Below, in pieces: positions 53,434 to 62,277 of a stretch of 64,000 bases of DNA. The notes below the pieces were generated by a model. It was not told where the DNA came from. It searched no databases and was given only the letters and a program-made list of their open reading frames with translations. The translations under genes and the position numbers were made by a program. This stretch comes from an uncultured Caldilineaceae bacterium (GTDB lineage Bacteria; Chloroflexota; Anaerolineae; Caldilineales; Caldilineaceae): NCBI GenBank assembly GCA_951812725.1, contig OX638330.1, forward strand, positions 372,001-436,000, in the 5' to 3' direction. The first letter of the stretch is position 1. Each line of letters begins with the position of its first letter.

Positions 53434-54210
53434 ATGAAACTCAGGAATCGGACAGCGCTCATTACCGGGGCCAGCCGCGGCATAGGAAGGGCAATCGCCC
53501 TGGCATTTGCCGCCGAAGGCGCTGACCTGGCAATCACCGCCCGTTCGCATGAAGACCTGGAACTACTGAGTTCAGAAGCCGGCGCAATGGGCGTGCGTTG
53601 TGTCACGGTAGCGGCCGATCTTTCGAATTCGCACTCGATTGAGACGATCTTCAGCCACGTCAATCAGGCGTTCGGCCACGTGGATATTTTGGTCAATAAC
53701 GCCGGCGTCGGCAGCAGCATTGACCCCAAGCCGCTGATCCATTTCGACGATCAGATATGGGACTTGACGTTCCAGGTCAATGTAAAGGCGCCATATCTGC
53801 TCTGCAAGCAGTTCGTACCCAACATGATCGAGCGCAAATACGGTCGGATTATCAACATTGCATCTCTGGCTGGTAAAGCGGGGCTGCTTCACGGCTCGGC
53901 CTATTCGGCAAGCAAGCACGCTCTGCTGGGAATGACCCGCTCGCTCGCCGCTGAAGTCGTCGGTGAGGGCATTACGGTCAATGCCATCTGTCCGGGAGCA
54001 GTACGTACCGTCACCAATGAACCCAGAATGACCTACGACGCGCGCCGCTTGGGAAAGTCTGTCGAGGATTATGAGGCTACCATGACCCCGCTTGGACGCA
54101 GACTGGAATCTGAAGAAATTGCCCCTATGGCGGTCTATATGGCCAGTGACGAAGCATCTGTCATTACAGGCCAATCCTTCAATATTGATGGCGGGGTCTT
54201 CATGTGGTAA
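53434..54210 (+). CDS. Short-chain dehydrogenase/reductase (classical SDR)
   Basis: 258 residues. Cofactor motif TGASRGIG (11-18), 'DILVNNAGVG' with NNAG at 88-91, and the catalytic Ser144, Tyr157 and Lys161 ('NIASLAGKAG', 'AYSASKHALLG'). 'ITVNAICPGAVRTVTNEPRM' and 'ASVITGQSFNIDGGVFMW' complete the fold. No acidic residue follows the glycine motif at the expected NAD position, so the cofactor may be NADP (Arg15 is present). A GA-rich tract precedes the ATG. It lies 53 bases after DppC and is probably the catabolic enzyme for the imported substrate. Confidence 0.94.
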   Translation: MKLRNRTALITGASRGIGRAIALAFAAEGADLAITARSHEDLELLSSEAGAMGVRCVTVAADLSNSHSIETIFSHVNQAFGHVDILVNNAGVGSSIDPKPLIHFDDQIWDLTFQVNVKAPYLLCKQFVPNMIERKYGRIINIASLAGKAGLLHGSAYSASKHALLGMTRSLAAEVVGEGITVNAICPGAVRTVTNEPRMTYDARRLGKSVEDYEATMTPLGRRLESEEIAPMAVYMASDEASVITGQSFNIDGGVFMW

Positions 54211-54390
54211 ATCGGGCCCGGCTGTGGACTTGACCTCCCCAACGGTCTCGACGCACCCGCTATTGACCTGCTTTTCACTGTAAACCAACGCGCATAGCTA
54301 TCGAACTCTTTTGCCCCGGCGCCTCCACGCGCCCACTCCCTTCGCCTTGCCACCCCAAAATCGGGGACGCAGACATATTCCCAAAACGGT

Positions 54391-54418
54391 TTGCCAAATG
54401 CTATATATGTGCTACCCT
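54391..54418 (+). promoter_or_regulatory. Weak candidate promoter of the third CUT1 importer
   Basis: TTGCCA, a 16-base spacer and TACCCT preceded by TGC. The match is modest, and transcription from the upstream operon is also possible. Confidence 0.3.
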
Positions 54419-54508
54419 ATTCTGTGACCACCTCAGGAACCCCGATTTGTAACGTTTCTCGTCCCATCTGCCCACTCCAAGTTGATATCTGCAGGAGGAA
54501 AACAAATC

Positions 54509-55891
54509 ATGCAAAAGAAAGGTTTCAGCCGCAGAGAATTTCTTTCACTCGTCGGCGCCACCGGCGGCGCAGCCCTCCTGGCCGCCTGCCAGCCCGTTAC
54601 CACCTCTACCGATGGCGACGGAATGGAGGCCGCCATGGAGCCGGTGACTGTCTCGGTCCAGTCCGGTTGGCAGACCGGTAGTGACAGCGACGTCTGGACA
54701 CCGTGCATCGAGCTATTTGATGAAAAGGGTACGCACATCTCGATCGATATGATCCGCCTCCACGTGACCCCAGAAGACACGATGACAGCCGTGGCCGGCG
54801 GCACCGCACCTGACGTATACCATCGCTACATCGGCGGTTTCGCCGAGTTGATGGCGCGCGGCGTCATGCTTCCCCTCGACGACCTTATCGCCGCAGTCGA
54901 GGATTTCGACCCGGACATCTACATGGGTTCTCAGTGGGACAACGGCAAGTGGGACGGCGTTACCTATGGTATCCCCGTTCTCGAGGGGGGCGCCATGCCC
55001 GCCATCTGCTGGCATAAGCACCTTATCGAGGAAGCCGGCGGCGATCCCGAAGTCGGCCCCAGAACCTGGACCGAACTGTTGGAAATGTCCCGCGCGCTCC
55101 TCAAGTTTGACGACGACGGCAACCTGGTCCAGGCCGGCTTCGACCCCAAAGACGCCTATGGGTTCACCGTCATCGCCTGGCCGGTCGTCTTCGACGAAAA
55201 CTTCATCTCCGGGGACAAGCGCACCTTCACCTTTGACTCCGACGCGTGGGCGGAGGGCCTCAACATCATCGCCCAGTTCTGGCTTGATGCCGGCGCAGAC
55301 AAAATGCAAGCCTTCGCTGATCAGTGGCCTTATTGGACCGGCTATGCGTCGAGTGGCTTTAACAACGCCAAGCGCGGCATGATCATGAACGGCAACTGGA
55401 TGCCCGGCGCTATGCGGAACGTCGTTGACGTTACCGGCGTTGAGCTGGACACGATCGGCTACGGCTTCCACCCCAACCTGAATGAGGGTCTCAAGGCCAT
55501 TGACTTCGGCACTGGGCATACACTCTTCATGCCCCGCTCCACCCAGGTCGCTGAAGACGCCCTCACGTTCATGATACACATGACCAGTGTCGAAGTCGGC
55601 CTGATAGAATTCGAGATCCGCGCCGCCGCTATGTGGAGCAAACCGCTGCTCGACGCCATCGATCTTTCCTCTGTTCCCGGCCTGCAGTGGTTCTTCGACG
55701 CACCGCTCGAAGCCGACAGGCTCTGGAGCCCCAGCGAGTTCCTCACGCCCGTCCAGTCCCAGGTCGAGAACCTGTGGCAGCGGGCCATCGAAGAGACAAT
55801 CGTCGGCGCCAAGTCTGCTGAGGATTCCCTCTTCGACATCAACGCCGAGCTTCAGCAGTCCCTCGACGAGTACTGGGAGACCCAGGGCTAG
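54509..55891 (+). CDS. Sugar-binding lipoprotein of the third CUT1 importer
   Basis: 460 residues. AGGAGG lies about 10 bases before ATG 54509. Twin-arginine lipoprotein signal 'GFSRREFLSLVGATGG' (RR at 8-9), lipobox 'LLAAC' (Cys27). SBP_bac_1 features: 'EDTMTAVAGGTAPDVYHRY', 'WDGVTYGIPVLEGGAMPA', 'NAKRGMIMNGNWMPGAMRNV' and 'STQVAEDALTFMIHMTS'. It precedes MalF/MalG-type permeases. A double-stem hairpin after the stop codon resembles the arrangement of the other CUT1 importer at 39089. Confidence 0.94.
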   Translation: MQKKGFSRREFLSLVGATGGAALLAACQPVTTSTDGDGMEAAMEPVTVSVQSGWQTGSDSDVWTPCIELFDEKGTHISIDMIRLHVTPEDTMTAVAGGTAPDVYHRYIGGFAELMARGVMLPLDDLIAAVEDFDPDIYMGSQWDNGKWDGVTYGIPVLEGGAMPAICWHKHLIEEAGGDPEVGPRTWTELLEMSRALLKFDDDGNLVQAGFDPKDAYGFTVIAWPVVFDENFISGDKRTFTFDSDAWAEGLNIIAQFWLDAGADKMQAFADQWPYWTGYASSGFNNAKRGMIMNGNWMPGAMRNVVDVTGVELDTIGYGFHPNLNEGLKAIDFGTGHTLFMPRSTQVAEDALTFMIHMTSVEVGLIEFEIRAAAMWSKPLLDAIDLSSVPGLQWFFDAPLEADRLWSPSEFLTPVQSQVENLWQRAIEETIVGAKSAEDSLFDINAELQQSLDEYWETQG

Positions 55892-55914
55892 TCTCTCCGC
55901 CGTAGTGAACCAAC

Positions 55915-55951
55915 CGGGTCACGCTTGACCATTTGGAAATGGCGTGACCCG
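55915..55951 (+). terminator. Double-stem hairpin between SBP and permease genes
   Basis: CGGGTCACGC (55915-55924) pairs perfectly with GCGTGACCCG (55942-55951); inside, CATTT-GG-AAATG forms a second stem. CTTTCTTTG follows. A likely partial terminator that lowers permease relative to SBP expression. Confidence 0.75.
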
Positions 55952-55998
55952 CTTTCTTTGTCCTCCGCATCAAGCAATTCGACTACATAGGAATCGGA

Positions 55999-56958
55999 AT
56001 GTCGTCCACCGGTCTGAGCGCAGAACCACCAAGCCTGGATCCCGGCGGGAGCGCTGCGCTCCTTAGCAGGCAAGCAAAACGCCGGCGCTTCCGCCGTCGT
56101 ACCTTGCCCTACCTCTTCATCTTCCCGTGGATCCTGGGCGTAATTATCTTCCAGGCCTACCCAATCCTCGACTCCTTCTACCACAGCTTCACCATTTACG
56201 ACGTTTTCCAGCCCGCCAAGTGGATCGGAATCCGCAACTACGTAAACCTGGTAGAAAACGCCTATACACGCAAAGCGCTGTTGAACACGTTGCTCTACGT
56301 GGGAGTCTCCGTTCCGGGCGGACTGGTGGTCGGCCTCCTGCAGGCGCTGCTGCTCAACGTCAAGGTGCGCGGCCTCCAGCTTTTTCGCACGCTGGCGATC
56401 GTGCCCGGCACCGTACCTGTGGCCGGCGCCGCCGCAGTGTCGCTCTTTATCTGGAGCCCTTCCTTGGGTCTTATCAATAGTTTACTCAAAGCCTTTGGCC
56501 TCCCCTGGCGCCAAGCTTGGCTCTCCGATCCGGTTATGGTCAAATGGATTTTCATCTTCATGACCATCCAGGGCGGCATTGGCATGCTCATCTTCCTGGC
56601 CGGGCTGCAGAACGTGCCGCAAGAGCTCTATGACGCTTCCAAGATCGACGGCGCGAAGTCGCTGCAAACCCTGTTCAGCGTCACGCTGCCGATGCTGACC
56701 CCCTACACACTCTTCAACCTGCTGACCAGCCTCATCGGCGCGTTTCAATACTTCGCCGGCCCCATGTTAATGACTGGAGGCGGCCCGGCTGGCGGCTCTA
56801 CATTCTACGCCCAGCTTATCTATGAAAACGCCTTCAAATATTTTAAGATGGGCCACGCGGCCGCGCTCGCATGGATTCTGTTCGTCATCTGCGTTGTGAT
56901 CGTTGTCTCCGTCTTCCGCTCGTCCGCAAGTTGGGTCTACTATGAGGGAGGCAACTGA
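55999..56958 (+). CDS. Carbohydrate ABC permease, MalF/UgpA type
   Basis: 319 residues. 'LPYLFIFPWILGVIIFQAYP' is helix 1, followed by 'KWIGIRNYVNLVENAY', six helices in all. EAA loop 'YDASKIDGAKSLQTLFSVTL'; 'GGGPAGGSTFYAQLIYENAF' is typical of UgpA-like permeases. It ends 5 bases before the MalG-type gene. No good ribosome site before ATG 55999, suggesting low expression, in keeping with the hairpin upstream. Confidence 0.94.
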   Translation: MSSTGLSAEPPSLDPGGSAALLSRQAKRRRFRRRTLPYLFIFPWILGVIIFQAYPILDSFYHSFTIYDVFQPAKWIGIRNYVNLVENAYTRKALLNTLLYVGVSVPGGLVVGLLQALLLNVKVRGLQLFRTLAIVPGTVPVAGAAAVSLFIWSPSLGLINSLLKAFGLPWRQAWLSDPVMVKWIFIFMTIQGGIGMLIFLAGLQNVPQELYDASKIDGAKSLQTLFSVTLPMLTPYTLFNLLTSLIGAFQYFAGPMLMTGGGPAGGSTFYAQLIYENAFKYFKMGHAAALAWILFVICVVIVVSVFRSSASWVYYEGGN

Positions 56959-56963
56959 CCAGT

Positions 56964-57863
56964 ATGGCCGGAGTTTCTACTGCCCGGCGGGGGACTGGGC
57001 AAAGAGGCGGCCTTTCTATAGGAATGCGCCACAGCCGCTTCATCCAGCACACGATAGCCTATCTGCTGATTGCCCTCTTTCTGGCCGTCGCGCTGATGCC
57101 CCTGGCCTGGATGTTCAGTGCCGCTTTCAAGACGCTGGAGCAGACGCGCATCACCATCCCCATCCAGTGGATCCCCAACCCCGTCACCCTCCAGAACTTT
57201 GCCGACGGTTGGCAAGAGAGGGACTGGTTGCTCAACCTGCGCAATACCCTGATGCTCGCCGTCTTCGTCGGTGTGCCAACCATGATTTCGTGTACGCTGG
57301 CGGCCTATGCCTTCGCCCGCATGAAATTTCGGGGCAACGAGTTGTTGATGCTGCTCAACATCAGCCTCATGCTTATCCCGGACATGGTAACAATGGTACC
57401 CCGCTATGTGATGATGGCGCGCATGTCCTGGATCGGAACTTGGTTGCCGGCAGTCGTTCCTTCGATGTTGGCGCTCAATCCTGCAATGGTCTTTGTGCTG
57501 CGCCAATTCTTCCGTGCCGTCCCCAATGAACTCTCCGACGCCGCCCGCATCGACGGCTGCAATGATCTGGGCATTTATTGGCGTATCGTCCTGCCCCTCG
57601 CCAAGCCTATCCTGGCCCTCCAAATCGTACTCATCACCTCCTGGGCCTGGAATGACCTGCTCTTCCCTCTCCTCTACCTTAAAGAGAGGAGCATGCAAAC
57701 TCTTACCCTCGCCATGATGGGCTTCATCGGCACCCGCGGCGACACCAGATGGGGACAGATGATGGCCATGTCCGTACTTATGTCCCTGCCGATGATGGCG
57801 CTCTCCTACTACGGGCAGCGCTACTTCACCGAAGGCTTCACCCTCAGTGGCATCAAGGGATAA
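56964..57863 (+). CDS. Carbohydrate ABC permease, MalG type
   Basis: 299 residues. 'AYLLIALFLAVALMPLAWMF' is helix 1, then 'IPIQWIPNPVTLQNFADGW', EAA loop 'DAARIDGCNDLGIYWRIVLP' and C-terminal 'YYGQRYFTEGFTLSGIKG'. GAGGGAGG lies upstream of the ATG; a second ATG at 57024 is possible. Third MalF/MalG pair in the window; no ATPase adjacent. Confidence 0.94.
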   Translation: MAGVSTARRGTGQRGGLSIGMRHSRFIQHTIAYLLIALFLAVALMPLAWMFSAAFKTLEQTRITIPIQWIPNPVTLQNFADGWQERDWLLNLRNTLMLAVFVGVPTMISCTLAAYAFARMKFRGNELLMLLNISLMLIPDMVTMVPRYVMMARMSWIGTWLPAVVPSMLALNPAMVFVLRQFFRAVPNELSDAARIDGCNDLGIYWRIVLPLAKPILALQIVLITSWAWNDLLFPLLYLKERSMQTLTLAMMGFIGTRGDTRWGQMMAMSVLMSLPMMALSYYGQRYFTEGFTLSGIKG

Positions 57864-57958
57864 CCCGCCTCCTCAAAATTGCCTATGCACACCCTTCGGT
57901 ATACACTCCTGTATACGCTGCGGGAATTTCACTTTATTCACCTTCGGTATCCAATTTC

Positions 57959-58522
57959 ATGTCATTTTTCACTTCAAGTCGGGAGCGCCGCCTCTGGCTC
58001 TGGACCCTCGCCGTTGTAACCGCAATCTACTCGACACTCGGGCTCGCGCGTACTCTCGCCGGGCATCTGCGAACAAACGGTCTGCTCGAAACCCTTTTCT
58101 TGATCAGTTTTATCCTGGTTGGGGCTGTTATCCTGGTCTACGGGCTGAAGGTGCGCCCAGGTGGCCTGGAGATCGGGGTCGCGCTCGGCGTGGCCGCCGT
58201 TTACATCCTCATCTTCGTGCGCATGGGGACCCCGGAGGAGCGCACGCATCTCATCGAATACGGCGTTCTGTCCATATTCATCTACGAAGCGCTCAAAGAA
58301 CGCGCCAGTCACGGCCGACGAGTCCCCGTGCCCGCTTTGCTTGCAATTATAGCCACTTCGTTAATCGGCCTTATCGACGAAAACATCCAGGCCTTTCTGC
58401 CCAATCGCGTCTACGACCCACGCGATCTCCTCTTCAACGTCCTCGCCGCCGTCATGGCCGTCGCCGCCAGCATGGCCCTCTCCTACGCCCGACGCTGGCG
58501 ATTCAGAAACTCTCCCGAATGA
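57959..58522 (+). CDS. VanZ-like membrane protein
   Basis: 187 residues. Four or five hydrophobic helices ('RLWLWTLAVVTAIYSTLGLA', 'LFLISFILVGAVILVYGL', 'ALLAIIATSLIGLIDENIQA') and the VanZ-type motif 'DENIQAFLPNRVYDPRDLLF' followed by 'NVLAAV'. VanZ-family proteins are poorly understood membrane proteins, some linked to glycopeptide tolerance. ATG 57959 is chosen because upstream codons are not membrane-like; no ribosome site is seen. The preceding 90 bases contain two GTATAC palindromes and repeated CTTCGGTAT. Confidence 0.78.
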   Translation: MSFFTSSRERRLWLWTLAVVTAIYSTLGLARTLAGHLRTNGLLETLFLISFILVGAVILVYGLKVRPGGLEIGVALGVAAVYILIFVRMGTPEERTHLIEYGVLSIFIYEALKERASHGRRVPVPALLAIIATSLIGLIDENIQAFLPNRVYDPRDLLFNVLAAVMAVAASMALSYARRWRFRNSPE

Positions 58523-58570
58523 GGGCCAACATCAAGCCGGAACACGCCCCTGCCATCCCCCGCGCCCACC

Positions 58571-58613
58571 GTAGGGGCAGGCCTTGTGCCTGCCCTTGTG
58601 CCTGCCCTGCAGG
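58571..58613. repeat. GTAGGGGCAGGCCTTGTGCC-type repeat
   Basis: GGGCAGGC-CTTGT-GCCTGCCC forms an 8-bp hairpin, followed by another TTGTGCCTGCCC unit. It lies just 3' of the PhyH gene and 5' of nothing coding; repeats of this kind are common intergenic families in several bacterial phyla. Confidence 0.6.
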
Positions 58614-58620
58614 CCAGACC

Positions 58621-59529
58621 TCAATAGAACTTGCTATACCCCAGCGCCGGCCGGTAATTCAGAGTTTCATCCCTTGACGGCCACGTTACGTCGTAGCCCA
58701 CAGGCGGCTGATAGGGGAAAGGGACCTCTTCGCGCCCGTAGTTGCTCTCCCTCCTAAGATCGATGGCGTGCATCATCAACCGCAGACGGTCATCGATCCA
58801 GCTCTGGGGTACTGTCTGACCAGGCCTGAGATACGACCCATCCGACCTGGGTTCACCCTGGCGCGCAGCTGCGCCCAGCGAATGGAAAGCATAGTAGAGC
58901 GTGCGCCGCAAACTGTCGGCGCTGTTCCGCCTGGAACCATGCACCAACTTGACATTGTGAAACAGCACGTCGCCCGCCTTGACCGGCAGTTCAACCAGGC
59001 CGGGAAAGTCGAAGCCCTGCGCCACCACCTCCTTTACGGGCAGATTCAGCTTATGGCTGCCCGGCGCGGCCAGCAGGCAGCCGTTCTCCGGTGTGGCATC
59101 GTCCAGATAGTAGTCGACGTTGAACGCCATTTCCATCACATCCGGCTGGCTGGGATCGCCGTCGCAGTGGACCGGGACCTCCTTGCCGTTTCCCGGCACC
59201 TTGAAAACAAACGCCTCCGCCTCACAGATGAAGTCATCTCCCAGCAGCCTCTGCACCACCTGCAGGATCAACGGATGCGCCAGCAGCTTGATAAACGAGT
59301 TGTTCCTGGCCTTGGGGAAGACATACTGCACACGGTGGAACACAACCTCACCCGTATCCGGCAGCGCATCAAAGAAATAGTCGCTCTCGGGTTCCTTGCC
59401 CTCATAGCCCCCTTCAATGATATAGGCCGAGTCCTCCTGCAAGACCGCCAGCTCTTCAGGGCAAATCGCTTGCGGCAAGAGGACGTAGCCGTCCCGATCA
59501 AATCGGCCAGCGATTTCTTCAATGTTCAT
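58621..59529 (-). CDS. Phytanoyl-CoA dioxygenase (PhyH) family oxygenase
   Basis: 302 residues. 'FDRDGYVLLPQAICPEELAV' is the usual N-terminal segment. The iron triad is His121 and Asp123 ('VPVHCDGDPSQ') plus His197 ('NVKLVHGSRRN'), and Arg208/209 ('DSLRRTLYYAFHS') is the 2-oxoglutarate site. 'ENGCLLAAPGSHKL' is diagnostic. It is the last gene of the unit starting with the sugar-isomerase-like gene, so it may hydroxylate a sugar-derived or osmolyte substrate. Substrate unknown. Confidence 0.94.
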   Translation of the reverse strand: MNIEEIAGRFDRDGYVLLPQAICPEELAVLQEDSAYIIEGGYEGKEPESDYFFDALPDTGEVVFHRVQYVFPKARNNSFIKLLAHPLILQVVQRLLGDDFICEAEAFVFKVPGNGKEVPVHCDGDPSQPDVMEMAFNVDYYLDDATPENGCLLAAPGSHKLNLPVKEVVAQGFDFPGLVELPVKAGDVLFHNVKLVHGSRRNSADSLRRTLYYAFHSLGAAARQGEPRSDGSYLRPGQTVPQSWIDDRLRLMMHAIDLRRESNYGREEVPFPYQPPVGYDVTWPSRDETLNYRPALGYSKFY

Positions 59530-59683
59530 GTCGTATCTTCTGTTGTGTGAGAAGCCGGAATCGGCTCCACCGCCAAAGTCAGCACTGCTTCATGGAAGTG
59601 TGCAGTCGCTGGTTGGCAACCCTTTGCGGCCGGAAACGAGCCATGTATAAGGAATAGAAAGCTGTCTTTCTTCGACGTTCACC

Positions 59684-60730
59684 TCAATCCTCGCCGTAGT
59701 CGAGCACGATCTGCAGGATTTCCTGTGGGTGTTTGTCGATCATTTCATAGGCCGCCGCCGCGTCCCCATGGTCAACCACATCCGTAATCAACCCGTCCAG
59801 ATTCAACTTGGGCATCAGCGACAGCACCGCATCCATGCGCCGCGCGGCCGTCCACCGGTGCGACAGCTCAGGGCTGATGCCGGCTATCTGCGACGAAATC
59901 AGCTGGATGCGGTTGTGGTGAAACTCCGCGCCAGGGTAGACGTTGGCCAGCGCGCCCGCATACCACGACATCACGATCACCTTGCCGTTGTAACAAACCG
60001 TGCGGATCGCCTCGTTCAGAGCGCGATCACTGGCCGAAAACTCGAACACCACGTCCGCGCCGCGATTGTCAGTCAACTCCCTCACTGCCATCGCAATGTC
60101 CCTGACCTCGCCCGCATTGAAGACAAGGTCCGCGCCGCTCACCCGCTTGGATATCTCCAGCCGCTTCTCGATCAGGTCCACCGCGATCACCGGTGCCGCG
60201 CCCGACAGCTTGGCCCACTGCACCGTCAGCTGCCCCAGGATACCCTGGCCAAAGACCACCACGCACTCTCCCAAATGCAGGTCCGCGTCCAATATGCCGT
60301 TGAAAGTCGTGTTCAGGACGGCTGTGAGCACACCTGCCCTTGGATCGATTCCCTCCGGCAGCTTGAACACCGAACCCACTGGCAGTACATGCGCCGACTG
60401 GTGCGGGGCAAAGCTGAACACAACATCGCCCTCATCAAACGCCTTCACATCGCTCCCCACCTCCGTGACCACGCCCACGCACGCGTAACCGTAACGCAGA
60501 GGGTATTCCCACTCGGGCTCTTCGCTTTCCACAAACAGCCGCGTACGGCGGTCCTGCTTCCGCTGCCACATTGGCGCGTGGCCGCGATAGACATTCATCT
60601 CCGTCCCATGACTGATGCCCGAATAAAGCGAGCGCATCGCCACTTCTCCCGCGCCCGGGCCAGCGATCTCATCCTCGACCAGACTTACCTCTCGCAGCCC
60701 CGTAATTTCAGCAGCCCTTATCTTGATCAA
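59684..60730 (-). CDS. Medium-chain dehydrogenase without zinc ligands (BchC-like)
   Basis: 348 residues from a TTG start. It has the MDR fold: 'SLYSGISHGTEMNVYRG' near 35 and the NAD Rossmann motif 'VVFGQGILGQLTVQWAKLSG'. The GHE motif of zinc alcohol dehydrogenases is replaced by 'YGYACVGVV', and the four structural-zinc cysteines are absent. Similar zinc-lacking proteins include the BchC-like dehydrogenase group. It starts 19 bases after the isomerase-like gene and is probably cotranscribed with it, so oxidation of a sugar or polyol is plausible (inference). Confidence 0.86.
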   Translation of the reverse strand: MIKIRAAEITGLREVSLVEDEIAGPGAGEVAMRSLYSGISHGTEMNVYRGHAPMWQRKQDRRTRLFVESEEPEWEYPLRYGYACVGVVTEVGSDVKAFDEGDVVFSFAPHQSAHVLPVGSVFKLPEGIDPRAGVLTAVLNTTFNGILDADLHLGECVVVFGQGILGQLTVQWAKLSGAAPVIAVDLIEKRLEISKRVSGADLVFNAGEVRDIAMAVRELTDNRGADVVFEFSASDRALNEAIRTVCYNGKVIVMSWYAGALANVYPGAEFHHNRIQLISSQIAGISPELSHRWTAARRMDAVLSLMPKLNLDGLITDVVDHGDAAAAYEMIDKHPQEILQIVLDYGED

Positions 60731-60749
60731 TGTCTTACCTGCCTCTCGC

Positions 60750-62174
60750 TCACTGAGCCATATCGTTCACAACCTCAAATCCCAACAACTGCCCCAGGTC
60801 CTCAATCTCGTCCACCCAGTCCCCGTAAAACAGGACCCTGTGCCCGCCCGGTGTCAACGGGTGCTCCGCCTTCATACAGTTGCGCAGCAGCCGCTTCGCA
60901 TCGGCAACCTGGATCGCCACCGATGTCCTGCAGTCCCGCTGCACACTCACATTGCTGTCAATGACCCCCGTAAAGACATACATGCGGTCGAACGGCACAT
61001 ACTGTGCGATCGTCACCGTCCGCCCCACCTCCATCTGCACGTTCACACACGTGCTCCGATACAGCCCCTGGTGATTGCGAAACGCGTATTCGTCAGCCTC
61101 CTCGCCGTCCCATCCCCCCAGCTTCGTCGCACTGAAATCGTGCGACATCCCGATCAGATTCCGCCCCGTATCGATATGAATATGGCCGATAAAGCCCGGT
61201 CGGTCCGCGAGATACCCGATCAACAGCTGCGTGATCGCGCTCGACAGGTCCAGCTGGCAGATCCCGGCCAGCCCCTCGTCGTTCAGCATCGAAAACGCCA
61301 GGCACGGCAGCGGATACGGCCCGCTCCCCATACAGATGCCGTGCTCGGCAATACCCTGCGCCTCCTCCTCCGCCAGGATCTGCTTGAGTCCCAGGTACAA
61401 CTTGCACGATTCGACCACGTCCTCCCTCGTCGGTTCGACCACATCCGTGGCCCCCGCAATCCTCCCCTGCGCCAGCGCCTCCGCAGCCTCAGCATCGGCG
61501 TTCTGGTAGGCCGCGATCAGCCGCTGAGGCGGGATATCCTTGATCTCAAGCCCCAGCCTCTCCTTCGTCTGCCTGATAAAGCCGTCGCTCAACGGCGTCA
61601 GGTCGGAAAAAAGATGGATCCCGCCCCACCCTTCCTCGAACCACCTGCGGCTCGACTCCACCTGCTTCGGCGTATGCGACTGCTGGTACAGCACCTTCGA
61701 CTGCCCCATCTTGTGAATAGCCTTCAACACGCCGACCTTCTTCCCCACGTCCGCGAAATCCGACGAAAGCACGGGAATCACATTGCGTTTACCCTTCACC
61801 GGCACGAAATTATGCAGCCAACCCAGCGGCGAAAGCGGCGTCTCCGTCGGATTGAACATCACCGTCGGCTTGCCCCAGCTCGCAATCTCCTTCTGCATCA
61901 CATTCGGAAACAGGCCCAGAATGAAAGCAAGGACACCGTCCTCGTCCCCCACATTCGCACCCGCCTCTTCCAACTCCGCTCGCGTCCGCACCAGCCTCTG
62001 TCCCGTAAACTCCACCTCCCGCTCGTACGCCTTCAGCTCATCCCTGTAACGCGCGGCCACGCTCTCGTGGCTGAACGAACCCTGATAAATCGGCCACGCC
62101 TCATTCTCCTCCCCCGGGAACGAGTCGCCTCTCGGGCTTCCCAGAAACAATGTCCGAATTTTCGTCTTTTTCAC
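60750..62174 (-). CDS. L-fucose/L-arabinose isomerase-like protein
   Basis: 474 residues from GTG with GGAGG upstream. Sequence organisation resembles fucose/arabinose isomerases: a Rossmann-like N-terminal half, then 'YPLPCLAFSMLNDEGLAGIC', 'QLDLSSAITQLLIGYLADRP' and 'HIDTGRNLIGMSHDFSATKL' towards the middle. At the metal site, where many relatives have an acidic C-E-x-D arrangement, this protein has C-Q-L-D, while the histidine region 'MSHDF' is present. It may therefore be a divergent isomerase with altered metal binding. It heads the unit with the MDR and PhyH genes. Confidence 0.7.
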   Translation of the reverse strand: MKKTKIRTLFLGSPRGDSFPGEENEAWPIYQGSFSHESVAARYRDELKAYEREVEFTGQRLVRTRAELEEAGANVGDEDGVLAFILGLFPNVMQKEIASWGKPTVMFNPTETPLSPLGWLHNFVPVKGKRNVIPVLSSDFADVGKKVGVLKAIHKMGQSKVLYQQSHTPKQVESSRRWFEEGWGGIHLFSDLTPLSDGFIRQTKERLGLEIKDIPPQRLIAAYQNADAEAAEALAQGRIAGATDVVEPTREDVVESCKLYLGLKQILAEEEAQGIAEHGICMGSGPYPLPCLAFSMLNDEGLAGICQLDLSSAITQLLIGYLADRPGFIGHIHIDTGRNLIGMSHDFSATKLGGWDGEEADEYAFRNHQGLYRSTCVNVQMEVGRTVTIAQYVPFDRMYVFTGVIDSNVSVQRDCRTSVAIQVADAKRLLRNCMKAEHPLTPGGHRVLFYGDWVDEIEDLGQLLGFEVVNDMAQ

Positions 62175-62277
62175 GACAACCTCCTCTTGGAAACCGGCCG
62201 TTACATTTAGGCGCCTGAAACTGGAACCGGGAGGCGTTCAACAAGCTTGTATCGGCCGCCCCGAAACTCCGGCCCCA

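Noticed and set aside
57892-57952. GTATAC palindromes and CTTCGGTAT repeats before the VanZ-like gene
   Set aside because: Too short and not placed around clear promoter hexamers to call an operator.
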